A stretch of DNA of 53,837 bases from Bacteroidales bacterium (GCA_017535665.1 JAFXTS010000022.1:1-53837); one strand, 5' to 3'. Counted from the first letter of the stretch, positions 43,089-53,186 are shown. Numbers and translations: made by a program. Notes: generated by a model not told the origin, from the sequence alone.

Positions 43089-44375
43089 ATGTTCGTTATG
43101 GGTGCTTACAAACCGCGAATTGCCGACCAGATGTTGGTGGCGAGATTGAGAAGAAAAGGGGCTGTGCTTATCGAAGGACCAAAGTGGTGCGGAAAGACCA
43201 CCACGGCCGAACAGCAGGCGGCCAGTGTGCTGTATATGGCGGATCCTATGCGCAAGCAGCAGAACCTTCAGGCCGCCAAAATCAACGTAAAGCAACTTTT
43301 GGATGGCGATACTCCGCGATTAATTGACGAGTGGCAGATTGCGCCGTCGCTTTGGGACAGTGTGCGATTTGAAGTCGATCACCGCGAGGGGTGGGGGCAT
43401 TTTATTCTCACCGGGAGTAGCGTGCCACCATCCACAGATGAAATCGTTCATTCCGGCACGGGCCGTTTTGCCAAGTTGAAGATGCGCACGATGTCGTTGT
43501 TTGAATCCGGCGATTCAACGGGCACGGTGAGTTTGTCGGAGTTGTTTGCAGAAGAAAAGAAACCTGTTTCTGGGAACAGCCGCATTGACATCAATCGGTT
43601 GGCATATCTGATTTGCCGTGGCGGATGGCCGGGCGCATTGGAAATGGATGAAACAGATGCATTGGCGCAGGCTTTTGATTATTTCGATGTGGTTTGCGAC
43701 AGCGACATCTCGCGTGTAGATAATGTGCAGCGCGACCCGCAACGAGTGCGGCTGCTCATGCGTTCGTATGCCCGTCACCAAGGCACGATGGCCACCATCG
43801 GCACCATTTTGGGAGACCTGAAAGCGAATGAAGCCAGCAGTTTATCAGACAACACCGTTTATGATTACCTCAAGGCGTTAAAAAAGATTTTTGTGGTGGA
43901 GGACATGCCGGCTTGGAATCCGAACCTGCGGAGCAAGACGGCCATACGCACGAGCGACAACCATTACTTCATAGATCCGAGTATTGCGACCGCTGCCTTG
44001 GGCGCAGGCCCGAATGATCTGTTGAACGATTTGGATACGATGGGGTTGATGTTTGAAACCCTTGCCGTGCGCGACCTTCGGGTGTATGCCGATGCCATCG
44101 ACGGGCAGGTGTATCACTACCGCGACAAAAAAGGCTTGGAGTGCGATGCTGTTGTTCATTTAAGGAACGGCTCTTACGGTCTTATCGAAATAAAACTTGG
44201 GGGTGACAACTTGGTTGACGAAGGTGCGGCATCGCTCACCGCCTTGGCCGCCGACATTGACACCACCCGCATGAAGTCGCCGTCGTTCATGATGGTTTTG
44301 ACCGGTGTTGGCGATTTTGCGTATCAACGAGAAGATGGTATTTATGTGGTGCCGATTGGGTGTTTGAAGGGGTGA
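43089..44375 (+). CDS. DUF4143-type AAA ATPase
   Basis: A 428-residue ATPase of the widespread AAA_14/DUF4143 family. Walker A is GPKWCGKTT (G30, K36), Walker B-like RLIDEWQIAPSLWD and sensor HFILTGSSVPP follow. The C-terminal DUF4143 part includes VYDYLKALKKIFVVEDMPAWNP, IDPSIATAALG and a PD-(D/E)xK-like GLECDAVVHLRNGSYGLIEIKLGGDN, where D and ExK could be catalytic. Start codons at 43089 or 43098 are both possible. Function is not established for the family. It precedes the restriction-modification gene by 54 bases on the same strand. Confidence 0.85.
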   Translation: MFVMGAYKPRIADQMLVARLRRKGAVLIEGPKWCGKTTTAEQQAASVLYMADPMRKQQNLQAAKINVKQLLDGDTPRLIDEWQIAPSLWDSVRFEVDHREGWGHFILTGSSVPPSTDEIVHSGTGRFAKLKMRTMSLFESGDSTGTVSLSELFAEEKKPVSGNSRIDINRLAYLICRGGWPGALEMDETDALAQAFDYFDVVCDSDISRVDNVQRDPQRVRLLMRSYARHQGTMATIGTILGDLKANEASSLSDNTVYDYLKALKKIFVVEDMPAWNPNLRSKTAIRTSDNHYFIDPSIATAALGAGPNDLLNDLDTMGLMFETLAVRDLRVYADAIDGQVYHYRDKKGLECDAVVHLRNGSYGLIEIKLGGDNLVDEGAASLTALAADIDTTRMKSPSFMMVLTGVGDFAYQREDGIYVVPIGCLKG

Positions 44376-44429
44376 AAAAATAGTTTTGACGGAGGAACCG
44401 AAATAAATATTAAATAGAAAAATTGAATT

Positions 44430-47400
44430 ATGTTGTTTCAAAAGAATATTGTCAAAAAATATCTTGCCACTTTGCCGCTGGAGGACATCAATCAGGCGTG
44501 GAGTCAGTACAAAAGTTACTTTCTTAACCCCGATATTCAGTCAAACATACAGCAAAGTAAAGAAGAACAGTTTCAAGAAGGTTTCCTTCGGGAATTGTTT
44601 GTGAAAGTATTAGGATATACGCTGAATCCTTCGCCCGACTACAATCTGATTACCGAACAAAAGAACGAGACCAACTCAAAAAAAGCTGACGGCGCAATCC
44701 TGCTTGACGACAAAGTGTTTGGCGTTATTGAGTTGAAAGACCATAAAACCACCGATTTGTCGAAAATTGAGCAGCAGGCGTTCGGCTATAAGAGCCAGCA
44801 CCGCGATGCCAGATATGTGATTATTTCCAATTTTGAAAAATTGCGTCTTTATATAGACAACGCCGTTGATTTTCGCGAGTGGAATCTCTTTGCCATGACC
44901 GAAGACGAGTTCAAAGAGTTGTATCTCTGCATCGCTTGGTCACAAGTGAAAAAGGGTGTCGCGTTGAAGGTGAAAAGCGAGTCGGTTTCTTCGGAAGACA
45001 AGATTACGCAACAACTATACAAGGATTATTCGGCATTTAAGCGTGAGATTTTTGCGGACATCGTAGCCAATAACACGGACGAGAATACGCCCAAAGAGCA
45101 TATTCTACTGTTGTTTAAGAAAACCCAAAAGCTGCTCGACCGGCTGCTGTTTATCTTCTTTGCCGAGGACAGCGGACTGTTGCCGCCCAATTCTATAGTG
45201 TTGATTTTTGACCAATGGGAGCAATTGAAAGAGATGGACGAGTATGTGCCGCTCTATGCCCGCATTAAAAAGTATTTCGGCTATCTTGATACCGGTTTCC
45301 AAGGCAAAAAGTACGAAATCTTTGCCTATAACGGCGGATTGTTTAAACCAGACGAGATACTAGACGGATTGAAGATTAGCGATGATTTATTGGCTCGCTT
45401 CACACGAAAATTATCCGAATATGACTACGCAAGCGAAGTCGATGTGAATATCCTCGGACATATTTTTGAAAACTCGCTTAATGAGATAGAAGAGGTAACG
45501 GCGCAGATCAATAGTGGCGAAAAGGCGCCTGCGGTTTCTAAAAGAAAGCGTGACGGAGTGTTCTATACACCACAGTATATCACAAAATACATAGTGGAAA
45601 ACACGGTGGGAAAACTCTGTTCTGAGAAGAAAGCGGAATTGGGCATAGTTGAAGAAGATTATTTTTCCGACCAGAAACGCCAAAAACAGACCAAGATTAA
45701 ACTTGTCAATCAACTGAACCAATATCGTGAATGGTTGCTGCAAATAACTATCTGTGACCCTGCTTGCGGTTCGGGTGCTTTCCTCAATGCGGCACTGGCT
45801 TTCCTTATGAATGAGCACAAACTCATTGACGAGATGGAAACCAAAGTTACAGGCGGCTCGATTGTGTTCCAGAATGTGGAAAACAGCATTTTGGAAAATA
45901 ACCTCTATGGCGTGGATATTAACGATGAGAGTGTAGAGATAGCCAAATTAGCGCTATGGCTTCGTACCGCTAAACCGCATCGCAAACTAAACTCGCTGAA
46001 TAATAACATTAAATGCGGCAACTCGTTGATTTCCGATCCTTCCATTGCCGGCGAAAAGGCGTTTGATTGGGAAAAAGAATTTCCGCAAGTGTTCGAGAAA
46101 GGTGGTTTCGATGTGGTGATAGGCAACCCGCCGTATGTGACGCGCAATCTTAGCAATCAAATCAAGAATTTTATTAATAGTGCTTTTTATACCGCAGAAT
46201 ACCAATTGGATTTGTACGTTTGTTTTATGGAGAAATCAGTCCAATTACTTAATAATTCTGGATATAATGGTTTTATTGTCCCTAATTCATGGTTAAAAAA
46301 TATGATGATGTCAAAATGTCGTCAATTTATGCTAAATGAATTGAATACGACAGACATAATACGTACAGATAATGTTTTTGTTGATGCTTCGGTAGATACG
46401 TTAGTTTATATTGGTACTAAAAAAGATTCAGATTCAGATGCTATTAATATTCATTATTTTAATAATGGAGAGGCCTTGTTTAGTCATGCTGCATCTAAGA
46501 GTCGATTCAAAAACAATTCAAATTACATATTTGATATCGAAGTAAACCCTCAAATGGCACTTGTTTTAGATAAAATAAAATCACACACATCTAAAATCAG
46601 CGATTTGTTTGATGTATGCCGTGGTATAAATCCTTATGATAAATATACAGGACAGTCAGAAGATATTATAAAAACCAAAGCATATCATGCCGATTATAAA
46701 AAAGATGAAACATTTGTTCCATTACTTCAAGGAAGACATATTGGAAGGTATTATGATAAATGGGATGAAAAAACGTACATTAGTTATGGGGATTGGTTGG
46801 CTGCACCTCGAGAACCTAAATATTTTACAGGAAAAAGAATCGTTTTTAGAGAAATTCTTGGTAAGACTTTGATTAGCACGATTTTGACTGATGATATAAA
46901 AATAGACAGGAGCTTATATATTGCTATCCCAATTGATGAAACCATTAACATTTATTATATAGATGGAGTGTTGAATTCTTCTTTGATGTCAACTTATTTT
47001 AGATATTCAAGTAATGAATTTGATGAGCTTTTCCCTAAAATGCGTGTGGCTGAATTTAGAGAATTGCCAATTAAAGTCGCTAATAACGAGCAGCAGAATC
47101 AAATAGCAATATTGGTCAAGACAATGCTTTCTTTAAACTCAGATTTGCAGCAGAAGCGCAGTCGTTTTCTTCGTCGTTTGCAGGAGAATATGCCGGGAAT
47201 CAAGATCAACGGAGCATTGGAAACTTTCGACAATCTTGATTTTGCAGGCTTTGTGGCAGAACTCAAGAAACAGAAAATCAAACTCACCCTTGTTCAACAA
47301 GACGAATGGGAAGAATATTTCAATCAATACAAAACCGAATGTCAGTCCCTCAAAACCCAAATCGCCACCACCGACAAGGAAATTGATAAAAAGGTGTATG

Positions 47401-47450
47401 AGTTGTATGGGTTGACGGAAGAAGAAGTGAAAGTGGTGGAAGAGAAATGA
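44430..47450 (+). CDS. Type IIG restriction-modification enzyme (Eco57I-like)
   Basis: A 1006-residue fused nuclease-methyltransferase. The N-terminal nuclease domain has the PD-(D/E)xK set D87 (KKADGAI) and E101-x-K103 (GVIELKDHK). The helical connector leads to RDGVFYTPQYITKYIVENTVG and the N6-adenine methylase: D443PACGSGAF (motif I) and N566PPY (motif IV). The C-terminal half contains a TaqI-like target recognition region (DVCRGINPYDKY, FVPLLQGRHIGRYYDKWDE) and a coiled-coil end. The segment about 46150-47050, encoding specificity, is far more AT-rich than the rest, suggesting domain exchange. It should cut unmodified DNA and methylate its site with a single chain. Confidence 0.88.
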   Translation: MLFQKNIVKKYLATLPLEDINQAWSQYKSYFLNPDIQSNIQQSKEEQFQEGFLRELFVKVLGYTLNPSPDYNLITEQKNETNSKKADGAILLDDKVFGVIELKDHKTTDLSKIEQQAFGYKSQHRDARYVIISNFEKLRLYIDNAVDFREWNLFAMTEDEFKELYLCIAWSQVKKGVALKVKSESVSSEDKITQQLYKDYSAFKREIFADIVANNTDENTPKEHILLLFKKTQKLLDRLLFIFFAEDSGLLPPNSIVLIFDQWEQLKEMDEYVPLYARIKKYFGYLDTGFQGKKYEIFAYNGGLFKPDEILDGLKISDDLLARFTRKLSEYDYASEVDVNILGHIFENSLNEIEEVTAQINSGEKAPAVSKRKRDGVFYTPQYITKYIVENTVGKLCSEKKAELGIVEEDYFSDQKRQKQTKIKLVNQLNQYREWLLQITICDPACGSGAFLNAALAFLMNEHKLIDEMETKVTGGSIVFQNVENSILENNLYGVDINDESVEIAKLALWLRTAKPHRKLNSLNNNIKCGNSLISDPSIAGEKAFDWEKEFPQVFEKGGFDVVIGNPPYVTRNLSNQIKNFINSAFYTAEYQLDLYVCFMEKSVQLLNNSGYNGFIVPNSWLKNMMMSKCRQFMLNELNTTDIIRTDNVFVDASVDTLVYIGTKKDSDSDAINIHYFNNGEALFSHAASKSRFKNNSNYIFDIEVNPQMALVLDKIKSHTSKISDLFDVCRGINPYDKYTGQSEDIIKTKAYHADYKKDETFVPLLQGRHIGRYYDKWDEKTYISYGDWLAAPREPKYFTGKRIVFREILGKTLISTILTDDIKIDRSLYIAIPIDETINIYYIDGVLNSSLMSTYFRYSSNEFDELFPKMRVAEFRELPIKVANNEQQNQIAILVKTMLSLNSDLQQKRSRFLRRLQENMPGIKINGALETFDNLDFAGFVAELKKQKIKLTLVQQDEWEEYFNQYKTECQSLKTQIATTDKEIDKKVYELYGLTEEEVKVVEEK

Positions 47451-47500
47451 GGGTGACGAGAGGAGAGTATAAGAATTAGGAATTAACGTGACTGGGAAAC

Positions 47501-50500
47501 ATGGTTGAACTCATAAACTGGAATTCATTTAACGCCCAATTTAATAATAGAGAACAATGGGCTTTTGAGAACATGGCATATTTCTTGTTTTGTTCCGAAA
47601 ACGATTGCCCGATTGGTTTGTTCAGGTACAAAAACCAGCCCGGCATTGAGACAGAACCAATTGAAAAAGATGGAGGTAAAACTGGTTTTCAAGCAAAGTA
47701 TTACTCGAGCTCTATTAAAGATAACAAGCAAGACATAATTGATTCCATTGACAAATCAAAGAGTTATTATCCTTCCATAACAACGCTGCTCTTTTATCTA
47801 AATAAAGAGTTTTCAAAAAGTACAAAAACGAAAGGCGATCCAAAATACAAAACCGAAATAGAACAATATGCCAAATCCAAAAATATAAAAATTGATTGGC
47901 GAGTGCCAAGTCAAATAGAGATCCAATTGGTTCAACCCCAAAATAAATGGATTAAAGACATTTTCTTTGGCGGTTTAGAACTTGACCCTGTTTTTTTCAA
48001 TCGACAAGTTGAAAAATCAGTCGCCAATTTAGGTGAAAGATACAATGCTAAACTTAATTTTGAGCTTCCAATAGCAAAACTGTTTGAGTCGCTTGCACGC
48101 AGCAAACCATTCTATGATAGGCTAATTAAAACGATTAATGATTGGCTCACCGAAAACAGTTTTAGAAAGCTGCCTGCAAGCAGTCATTATCATGATGTGG
48201 AGACTAATTTGACTGCATTGAAAAGTGATTTGACTGCATGGGTTAATGGTTTGTTTTGTTCGGTGGATAAGACCATCGAATTGGATAGCTATATCGACGA
48301 ACTACATGCGATTAACTCAAAAATATCATCGGCAAGGAGTGAGTTGTATCACGACATATCAAAAGAAGAAAAAGATAAACGACAGCGCGACTGTGAACTC
48401 TATCGATTAAGGGAAATAGAAAACACCAATTTCGATTTTATAAGTAAAATCGATGAATTGAACGTAAATTTGTCGAACAATCCAACATTGATTATTCATG
48501 GCGAAGCTGGGTGTGGGAAATCACATTTACTAGGCGACATCGCTATGAGAAGAAAAGACTTCTCGTTACCAACCGTATTAGTTTTGGGCAATAATTTTAC
48601 AAATGGTACTATTGAGAGAAACATTCTTAACCAATTAGGCTTGTCTTGCACGTTTGATGATTTCGCAAAAAATCTGAACGAGATAGGATTACGAATGAGA
48701 TCAAGAGCCCTAATAATGATAGATGCCATCAATGAAGGGCCTGGTCCTGATTTATGGAGAAATCAAATTGCTGGATTTATAAAAACAATTGAGAATTATC
48801 CAGCAATTGGATTGGTTCTTACTATTCGAGACACATATTACCAGGAAATTATTCCAAAAGATTTTGAATCCAATAAAAAAATCACCATTGTTGAACATAT
48901 TGGGTTCAATGGCAATGAATATGAAGCATTAAGTTTGTTTTGTGAAAACTACGGACTAATTCTTCCTAATTTCCCGATATTAACCCCAGAGTACTCAAAT
49001 CCGTTGTTTCTGCACTTAATTTGCACAACTATTAGAGAAAGTGCTGATAAAACATTCCCCACTGGCTTCAACGGCATTAGAAAAACACTTAAATTATATT
49101 TGGATTGCCAGGATAATAAATTTGGACAAAAAAGACATGAGTACAAGTTTATAAGTGTTGTCTCTATGGCTATTGAAGTATTATCAAAAGGTATATTCAA
49201 TGCAGAATACGAAAGGTTGAACATTAAAGAAGCGTATTCGTTGTTAAATGAACAATTCCCAAATCTCAACAACTTATTAGCAGATCTGATAGAGGAAGGA
49301 ATACTTATCAAACATCACTATCATTTTGCAAATGAATCTTTTGAGTATGTGGTATTTTCTTACCAGAGATTCGGGGATTTTTGTATTGCTGAAGAATTAT
49401 TAAATCCGTACAATTCTTATGAAGAACTTTTGGATGGATTTTCCCATGATTCAGGTTTAAGTAAAATTAAAGTAGACAATTGGCAATATGACGGTTTGTT
49501 TGAGGCCTTGTCTGTACTTGTTCCAGAAAAATACAATCATGAATTATATGAATTATCGGATTTTCTTATCGACAAGTCTATTCCCCATCAGTCGCATGAA
49601 ATAAGTGAAACAGAACACATATATCGTTTTGCCGATTTATTAGTACAGAGTCTCAAATGGAGATCCATAGATAATATCGATGCTGAAAAAATAACCGAAT
49701 GGATAGATGTAAATCAATGTATAGATACCGATACCTGGATTTATACTATTACCGAACTTTCTTCTGTTCCCAATCATCCTTTCAATAGCGATTATTTGCA
49801 TCATTGGTTGTTAAATCTTTCTATGCCAATTAGAGACAGTTTCTTGCAACGGCATCTGCAATACTATAATGGCTATAATGATTACAATGTCGCTTTTCCA
49901 ATTAGAAGACTAATTGACTGGGCGTGGTCTCCTGACATATCAAAAAACACCGATGCTGAAACTGCAAGATTAACTGCCCAAAGTTTGGCATGGGTGTTGT
50001 CTAGTACAAATAATACTCTACGAGACCAAGCCACAAAAGCATTGGTTAATTTGCTGGAACAAAAGCCAGTATCTTTAATTTCTGTATTAAGAGCTTTTGA
50101 GCAGGTAGATGATCCATACATAAAGGAGAGACTTTTTGCTGTTACTTACGGTTGCACCCTACGAACAGAAAATGAAGAATCGGTCTCCTTAATTGCTAAT
50201 TATGTATTTGAGACCATATTCAAAAACGGTCAACCACCTGTACATATTCTTCTAAGGGATTATGCTAGAAATGTTGTTGAATATGCTATCTATAGAAATG
50301 TGATAGCTGATATTGATGTTGAACTGATTAGGCCACCATATCAATCTAATAAACCTGTTTTTCCAAGAAACGAGGAGATACAGTGCTATATTCTTGACAG
50401 TAAGGATCCTGAATATGATAAGAATCACGGAGCCGAACATAATGCGATTTACTATTCTTTGATTGGTGGTCTCGCAGATTTTGGACACTATGTTGTAGAA

Positions 50501-51697
50501 AACGCTGTGAGTAATTTTTTGTCAACACCAATAAAAGACTGTTCGCATCTAGATAAATACAAAGATGGGAAGCTTGACGCAATGGGGGCAAAAAACTGGA
50601 TACTAAAACGGGTGTTTGAAATGGGCTATAACGAAAAATATCATGGAGAATTTGACTCCTTTGTGAGGCGTTTCAAATATTATAGTGAAAATAGAATCGA
50701 AAGGATTGGAAAAAAATATCAATGGATTGCCTTTCATGAACTAATGGCTCGAATTGCTGATAATTATTGTATGATTGACAAATGGAGTGATATTTGCACT
50801 AACTACAAAGGCCCTTGGCAATTGCATCTGAGAAATATTGATCCTGTTTATATCAAACAGCAAATTAGACAGGAATTTTCAGAAAAAACTTTTGATATAA
50901 CTAAAAAGAAATGGTGGGAAGATGAAAATTATTCTCACTGGAATGTCCCTGACCATGAATGGGTCAACACCCTTGATGATTTGGTTCCACCCCAAAGCAT
51001 TATAATGAAGCAAGATGAGCAAGGAACAGAATGGCTACGATTAAGTCATAATGTATCATGGAAAGAACCTCAAAGAATAGGTAATGATCGATACCAAGGA
51101 AAACAGATTTGGTATTTAGTTCAAGCCTTCTTGGTTGATAAAATCGACAAGCAAAATCTCATTGATTATTTATCCCATCAAAACTTGTGGGGGCGATGGC
51201 TTCCTGAGAATCAAGAATACACCTCCTTGTTTAACCGCGAAAAGTACTGGTCTCCAGCATATGAAGATACCTACGCAACCGAAGAGATGTGGTATGTAAT
51301 TCGAAACACTGATTTTAAAGTGATTATCCCTGATGAAGGAGCAAAAGGCTCCATTGAAGATGATAAATCTGGTTCAAATCAAAACTATAGCATCCCTTGT
51401 AGATTTATTTTTGAGGGCTTGAATTTACAATATGCACCTGTTGATGGCGATTTAGTGAATTGTCAAGGTGAAACCATTGTAATTAACAAGGACGGAAATG
51501 GTTGTTTAGTTAGGGGAAAGGAATTGATTGCTTTTTTGGAAAAGAACAAATTAGATATTATTTGGACACTACTCGGAGAAAAATTCACTATTGATGACAC
51601 GATGCTTGGCGCTACTTATTTCAAGGTTCCATGCGGCGTTTTTTATTTAGAAAATGGAGAAGTAAAAGGGATGTTAAAAATGTACGATAGACATTGA
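47501..51697 (+). CDS. Nuclease-STAND NTPase, Avs-like defence candidate
   Basis: A 1398-residue protein. The N-terminus (about 1-150) resembles Mrr/DUF4297 restriction nucleases: NQPGIETEPI (E50/E52) followed by GFQAKYY (Q64-A-K66). A helical linker leads to a P-loop NTPase: Walker A GEAGCGKS (334-341), Walker B ALIMIDAINEG (D408, E412), LVLTIRDTYYQE sensor, and NPLFLHLICTT, the STAND-type winged-helix entry. The remaining 850 residues are helical-repeat-like, with a C-terminal domain ending GVFYLENGEVKGMLKMYDRH. This order (nuclease, STAND, long sensor) is that of Avs antiviral proteins, though no specific Avs type was recognised. It is 50 bases after the Type IIG gene, AT-rich, and likely in one operon with it. 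Confidence 0.75.
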   Translation: MVELINWNSFNAQFNNREQWAFENMAYFLFCSENDCPIGLFRYKNQPGIETEPIEKDGGKTGFQAKYYSSSIKDNKQDIIDSIDKSKSYYPSITTLLFYLNKEFSKSTKTKGDPKYKTEIEQYAKSKNIKIDWRVPSQIEIQLVQPQNKWIKDIFFGGLELDPVFFNRQVEKSVANLGERYNAKLNFELPIAKLFESLARSKPFYDRLIKTINDWLTENSFRKLPASSHYHDVETNLTALKSDLTAWVNGLFCSVDKTIELDSYIDELHAINSKISSARSELYHDISKEEKDKRQRDCELYRLREIENTNFDFISKIDELNVNLSNNPTLIIHGEAGCGKSHLLGDIAMRRKDFSLPTVLVLGNNFTNGTIERNILNQLGLSCTFDDFAKNLNEIGLRMRSRALIMIDAINEGPGPDLWRNQIAGFIKTIENYPAIGLVLTIRDTYYQEIIPKDFESNKKITIVEHIGFNGNEYEALSLFCENYGLILPNFPILTPEYSNPLFLHLICTTIRESADKTFPTGFNGIRKTLKLYLDCQDNKFGQKRHEYKFISVVSMAIEVLSKGIFNAEYERLNIKEAYSLLNEQFPNLNNLLADLIEEGILIKHHYHFANESFEYVVFSYQRFGDFCIAEELLNPYNSYEELLDGFSHDSGLSKIKVDNWQYDGLFEALSVLVPEKYNHELYELSDFLIDKSIPHQSHEISETEHIYRFADLLVQSLKWRSIDNIDAEKITEWIDVNQCIDTDTWIYTITELSSVPNHPFNSDYLHHWLLNLSMPIRDSFLQRHLQYYNGYNDYNVAFPIRRLIDWAWSPDISKNTDAETARLTAQSLAWVLSSTNNTLRDQATKALVNLLEQKPVSLISVLRAFEQVDDPYIKERLFAVTYGCTLRTENEESVSLIANYVFETIFKNGQPPVHILLRDYARNVVEYAIYRNVIADIDVELIRPPYQSNKPVFPRNEEIQCYILDSKDPEYDKNHGAEHNAIYYSLIGGLADFGHYVVENAVSNFLSTPIKDCSHLDKYKDGKLDAMGAKNWILKRVFEMGYNEKYHGEFDSFVRRFKYYSENRIERIGKKYQWIAFHELMARIADNYCMIDKWSDICTNYKGPWQLHLRNIDPVYIKQQIRQEFSEKTFDITKKKWWEDENYSHWNVPDHEWVNTLDDLVPPQSIIMKQDEQGTEWLRLSHNVSWKEPQRIGNDRYQGKQIWYLVQAFLVDKIDKQNLIDYLSHQNLWGRWLPENQEYTSLFNREKYWSPAYEDTYATEEMWYVIRNTDFKVIIPDEGAKGSIEDDKSGSNQNYSIPCRFIFEGLNLQYAPVDGDLVNCQGETIVINKDGNGCLVRGKELIAFLEKNKLDIIWTLLGEKFTIDDTMLGATYFKVPCGVFYLENGEVKGMLKMYDRH

Positions 51698-51725
51698 TTT
51701 TGATAATTAAATCGAAAAAACTATA

Positions 51726-51930
51726 ATGGATGCAAATAACCCCACCTCCCAAGAAAGGATCATTAGCCAAACCGAATGTAGTGCAATAAAGATAGACGTG
51801 TGCCCCATCGATGAAACGGTTTGGTTGTCACTTAATTCAGTTGTTGCATGATTTGCAACAACTGCCATTAACGGACAATCAGATTCATGTGAAGTATTAT
51901 AATCTTGACAATAACAAACTCGTATCTTCA
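51726..51930 (+). pseudogene. Decayed RhuM-family protein gene
   Basis: The frame from ATG 51726 reads MDANNPTSQERIISQTECS, then IKIDVCPIDETVWLSLNS, as in the N-terminus of RhuM-family proteins, but jumps directly to VVA, omitting the family's helix-turn-helix segment. A TGA (51849-51851) interrupts VVA-FATTAINGQ, and a frameshift is needed to read IHVKYYNLD, a further family motif. The rest is missing, and alkD starts at 51936. RhuM genes often sit in restriction-modification loci, consistent with the neighbours. Confidence 0.7.
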
Positions 51931-51935
51931 AAACA

Positions 51936-52739
51936 ATGACAACCGAAAAAATCTCCGCCTCCGACACCATCTCCTACCTCGAATCCCTGCGCAACGAGAA
52001 GCAGCGGACAGCGCTGATGCGGTTTTTCAAGACCGGGCCGGGACAGTACGGCGAGGGCGACGAGTTCCTCGGCCTCAAGGTGCCGCAGACCCGCGAGGTG
52101 GTGAAGGCCATCGCCAAGGATTTTCCGCTCGAGGAGGTGCCCGAACTGCTGATGTCGAAGTGGCACGAGGTGCGGCTCTGCGGACTGCTGATCCTCGTAT
52201 CGAAATTCGAGAAGCTGGCTACGAAGCGGTTGGCCCACCATGCGGAGGCGGCACACCGGCGCGACGAAATCCTCACCCTGTATCTGCAATATGCCGAACG
52301 GGCCAATAACTGGGATTTGGTGGATTTGTCAACCCATAAGATATTGGGTAATTGGCTATTACTTCCCACTTTCCTCGGTGGCGACGAGCTGGGTATGCAT
52401 GAGGAATATAAGGTAAAGGTGATGGACGAGCTGGCCGCCAGTCCGTGTCTTTGGAAGCAGCGCATGAGCATGGTCTGCACGTGGAAAACCCTGCAGCAGG
52501 GCGACTCGTGGTGGTGTCTGCGCTATGCGGAAGTACACCTGCATCACCCGCACGACCTGATGCAGAAGGCCGTCGGCTGGATGCTACGCGAGATGGGGAA
52601 ACGCATCAGCATGGACCTGCTGCGCGAGTTCCTACAGCTGCACGCCCACAAAATGCCCCGCACCACCCTCCGTTACGCCATCGAGCAGATGGACGAAGAG
52701 GAGCGGAAGAGGTGGATGGGTTGTGCAAATCGCTGCTAA
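51936..52739 (+). CDS. AlkD-like DNA alkylation repair protein
   Basis: A 267-residue HEAT-like repeat protein of the DNA alkylation repair (AlkD, PF08713) family. The start includes YLESLRNEKQRTALMRFFKTGPGQYGEGDEFLGLKVPQTREV, a family signature, followed by HEVRLCGLLILVSKF, ERANNWDLVDLSTHKILGNWL and LHHPHDLMQKAVGWMLREMGKR. It excises or scans alkylated bases such as N3-methyladenine. GC-rich composition resumes here. Its stop (52737-52739) abuts the stop of the convergent bcp gene. Confidence 0.9.
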   Translation: MTTEKISASDTISYLESLRNEKQRTALMRFFKTGPGQYGEGDEFLGLKVPQTREVVKAIAKDFPLEEVPELLMSKWHEVRLCGLLILVSKFEKLATKRLAHHAEAAHRRDEILTLYLQYAERANNWDLVDLSTHKILGNWLLLPTFLGGDELGMHEEYKVKVMDELAASPCLWKQRMSMVCTWKTLQQGDSWWCLRYAEVHLHHPHDLMQKAVGWMLREMGKRISMDLLREFLQLHAHKMPRTTLRYAIEQMDEEERKRWMGCANRC

Positions 52740-53186
52740 CTATTTCAATATCTGCGCCGTATGGTTCTTGGTGTCCACCTTGCCGATGGCCTCCACAATC
52801 ACACCGTTTTCATCGATGACGTAGGTGGTGCGCAGCGTGCCCTCCGTCACTTTGCCGTACATTTTCTTCTCGCCCCACGCCTCGTAGGCCTTCAGGATGG
52901 TGAGGTCGGTGTCGGCGATGAGGTGGAACGGCAGTTCGTACTTGGCGATGAACTTCTGGTGCGAGGCGGCACTGTCGCGGCTCACCCCTAACACGCTGTA
53001 ACCCAGCGCCAGAAAACGATTGTAATTGTCGCGCAGGTCGCAGGCTTCGGCAGTGCAGCCGGGCGTGCTGTCCTTGGGGTAAAAATATAACACCAACTTT
53101 TTCCCAGCGAAGTCGGTCAGTTTGACGGGATTTCCGTTTTCGTCAACTCCCTCAAAATAAGGGGCTTTGGTTCCTTTTTGCAGCAT
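52740..53186 (-). CDS. bcp: Thioredoxin-dependent peroxiredoxin (Bcp/PrxQ)
   Basis: A 148-residue PrxQ-type peroxiredoxin. The active site is PKDSTPGCTAEACDLRD with peroxidatic C44 and resolving C49. The start at 53186 gives MLQKGTKAPYFEGVDENGN, the usual beginning. It reduces hydroperoxides in the cytoplasm, using thioredoxin. The gene is convergent with alkD with no gap. Confidence 0.95.
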   Translation of the reverse strand: MLQKGTKAPYFEGVDENGNPVKLTDFAGKKLVLYFYPKDSTPGCTAEACDLRDNYNRFLALGYSVLGVSRDSAASHQKFIAKYELPFHLIADTDLTILKAYEAWGEKKMYGKVTEGTLRTTYVIDENGVIVEAIGKVDTKNHTAQILK

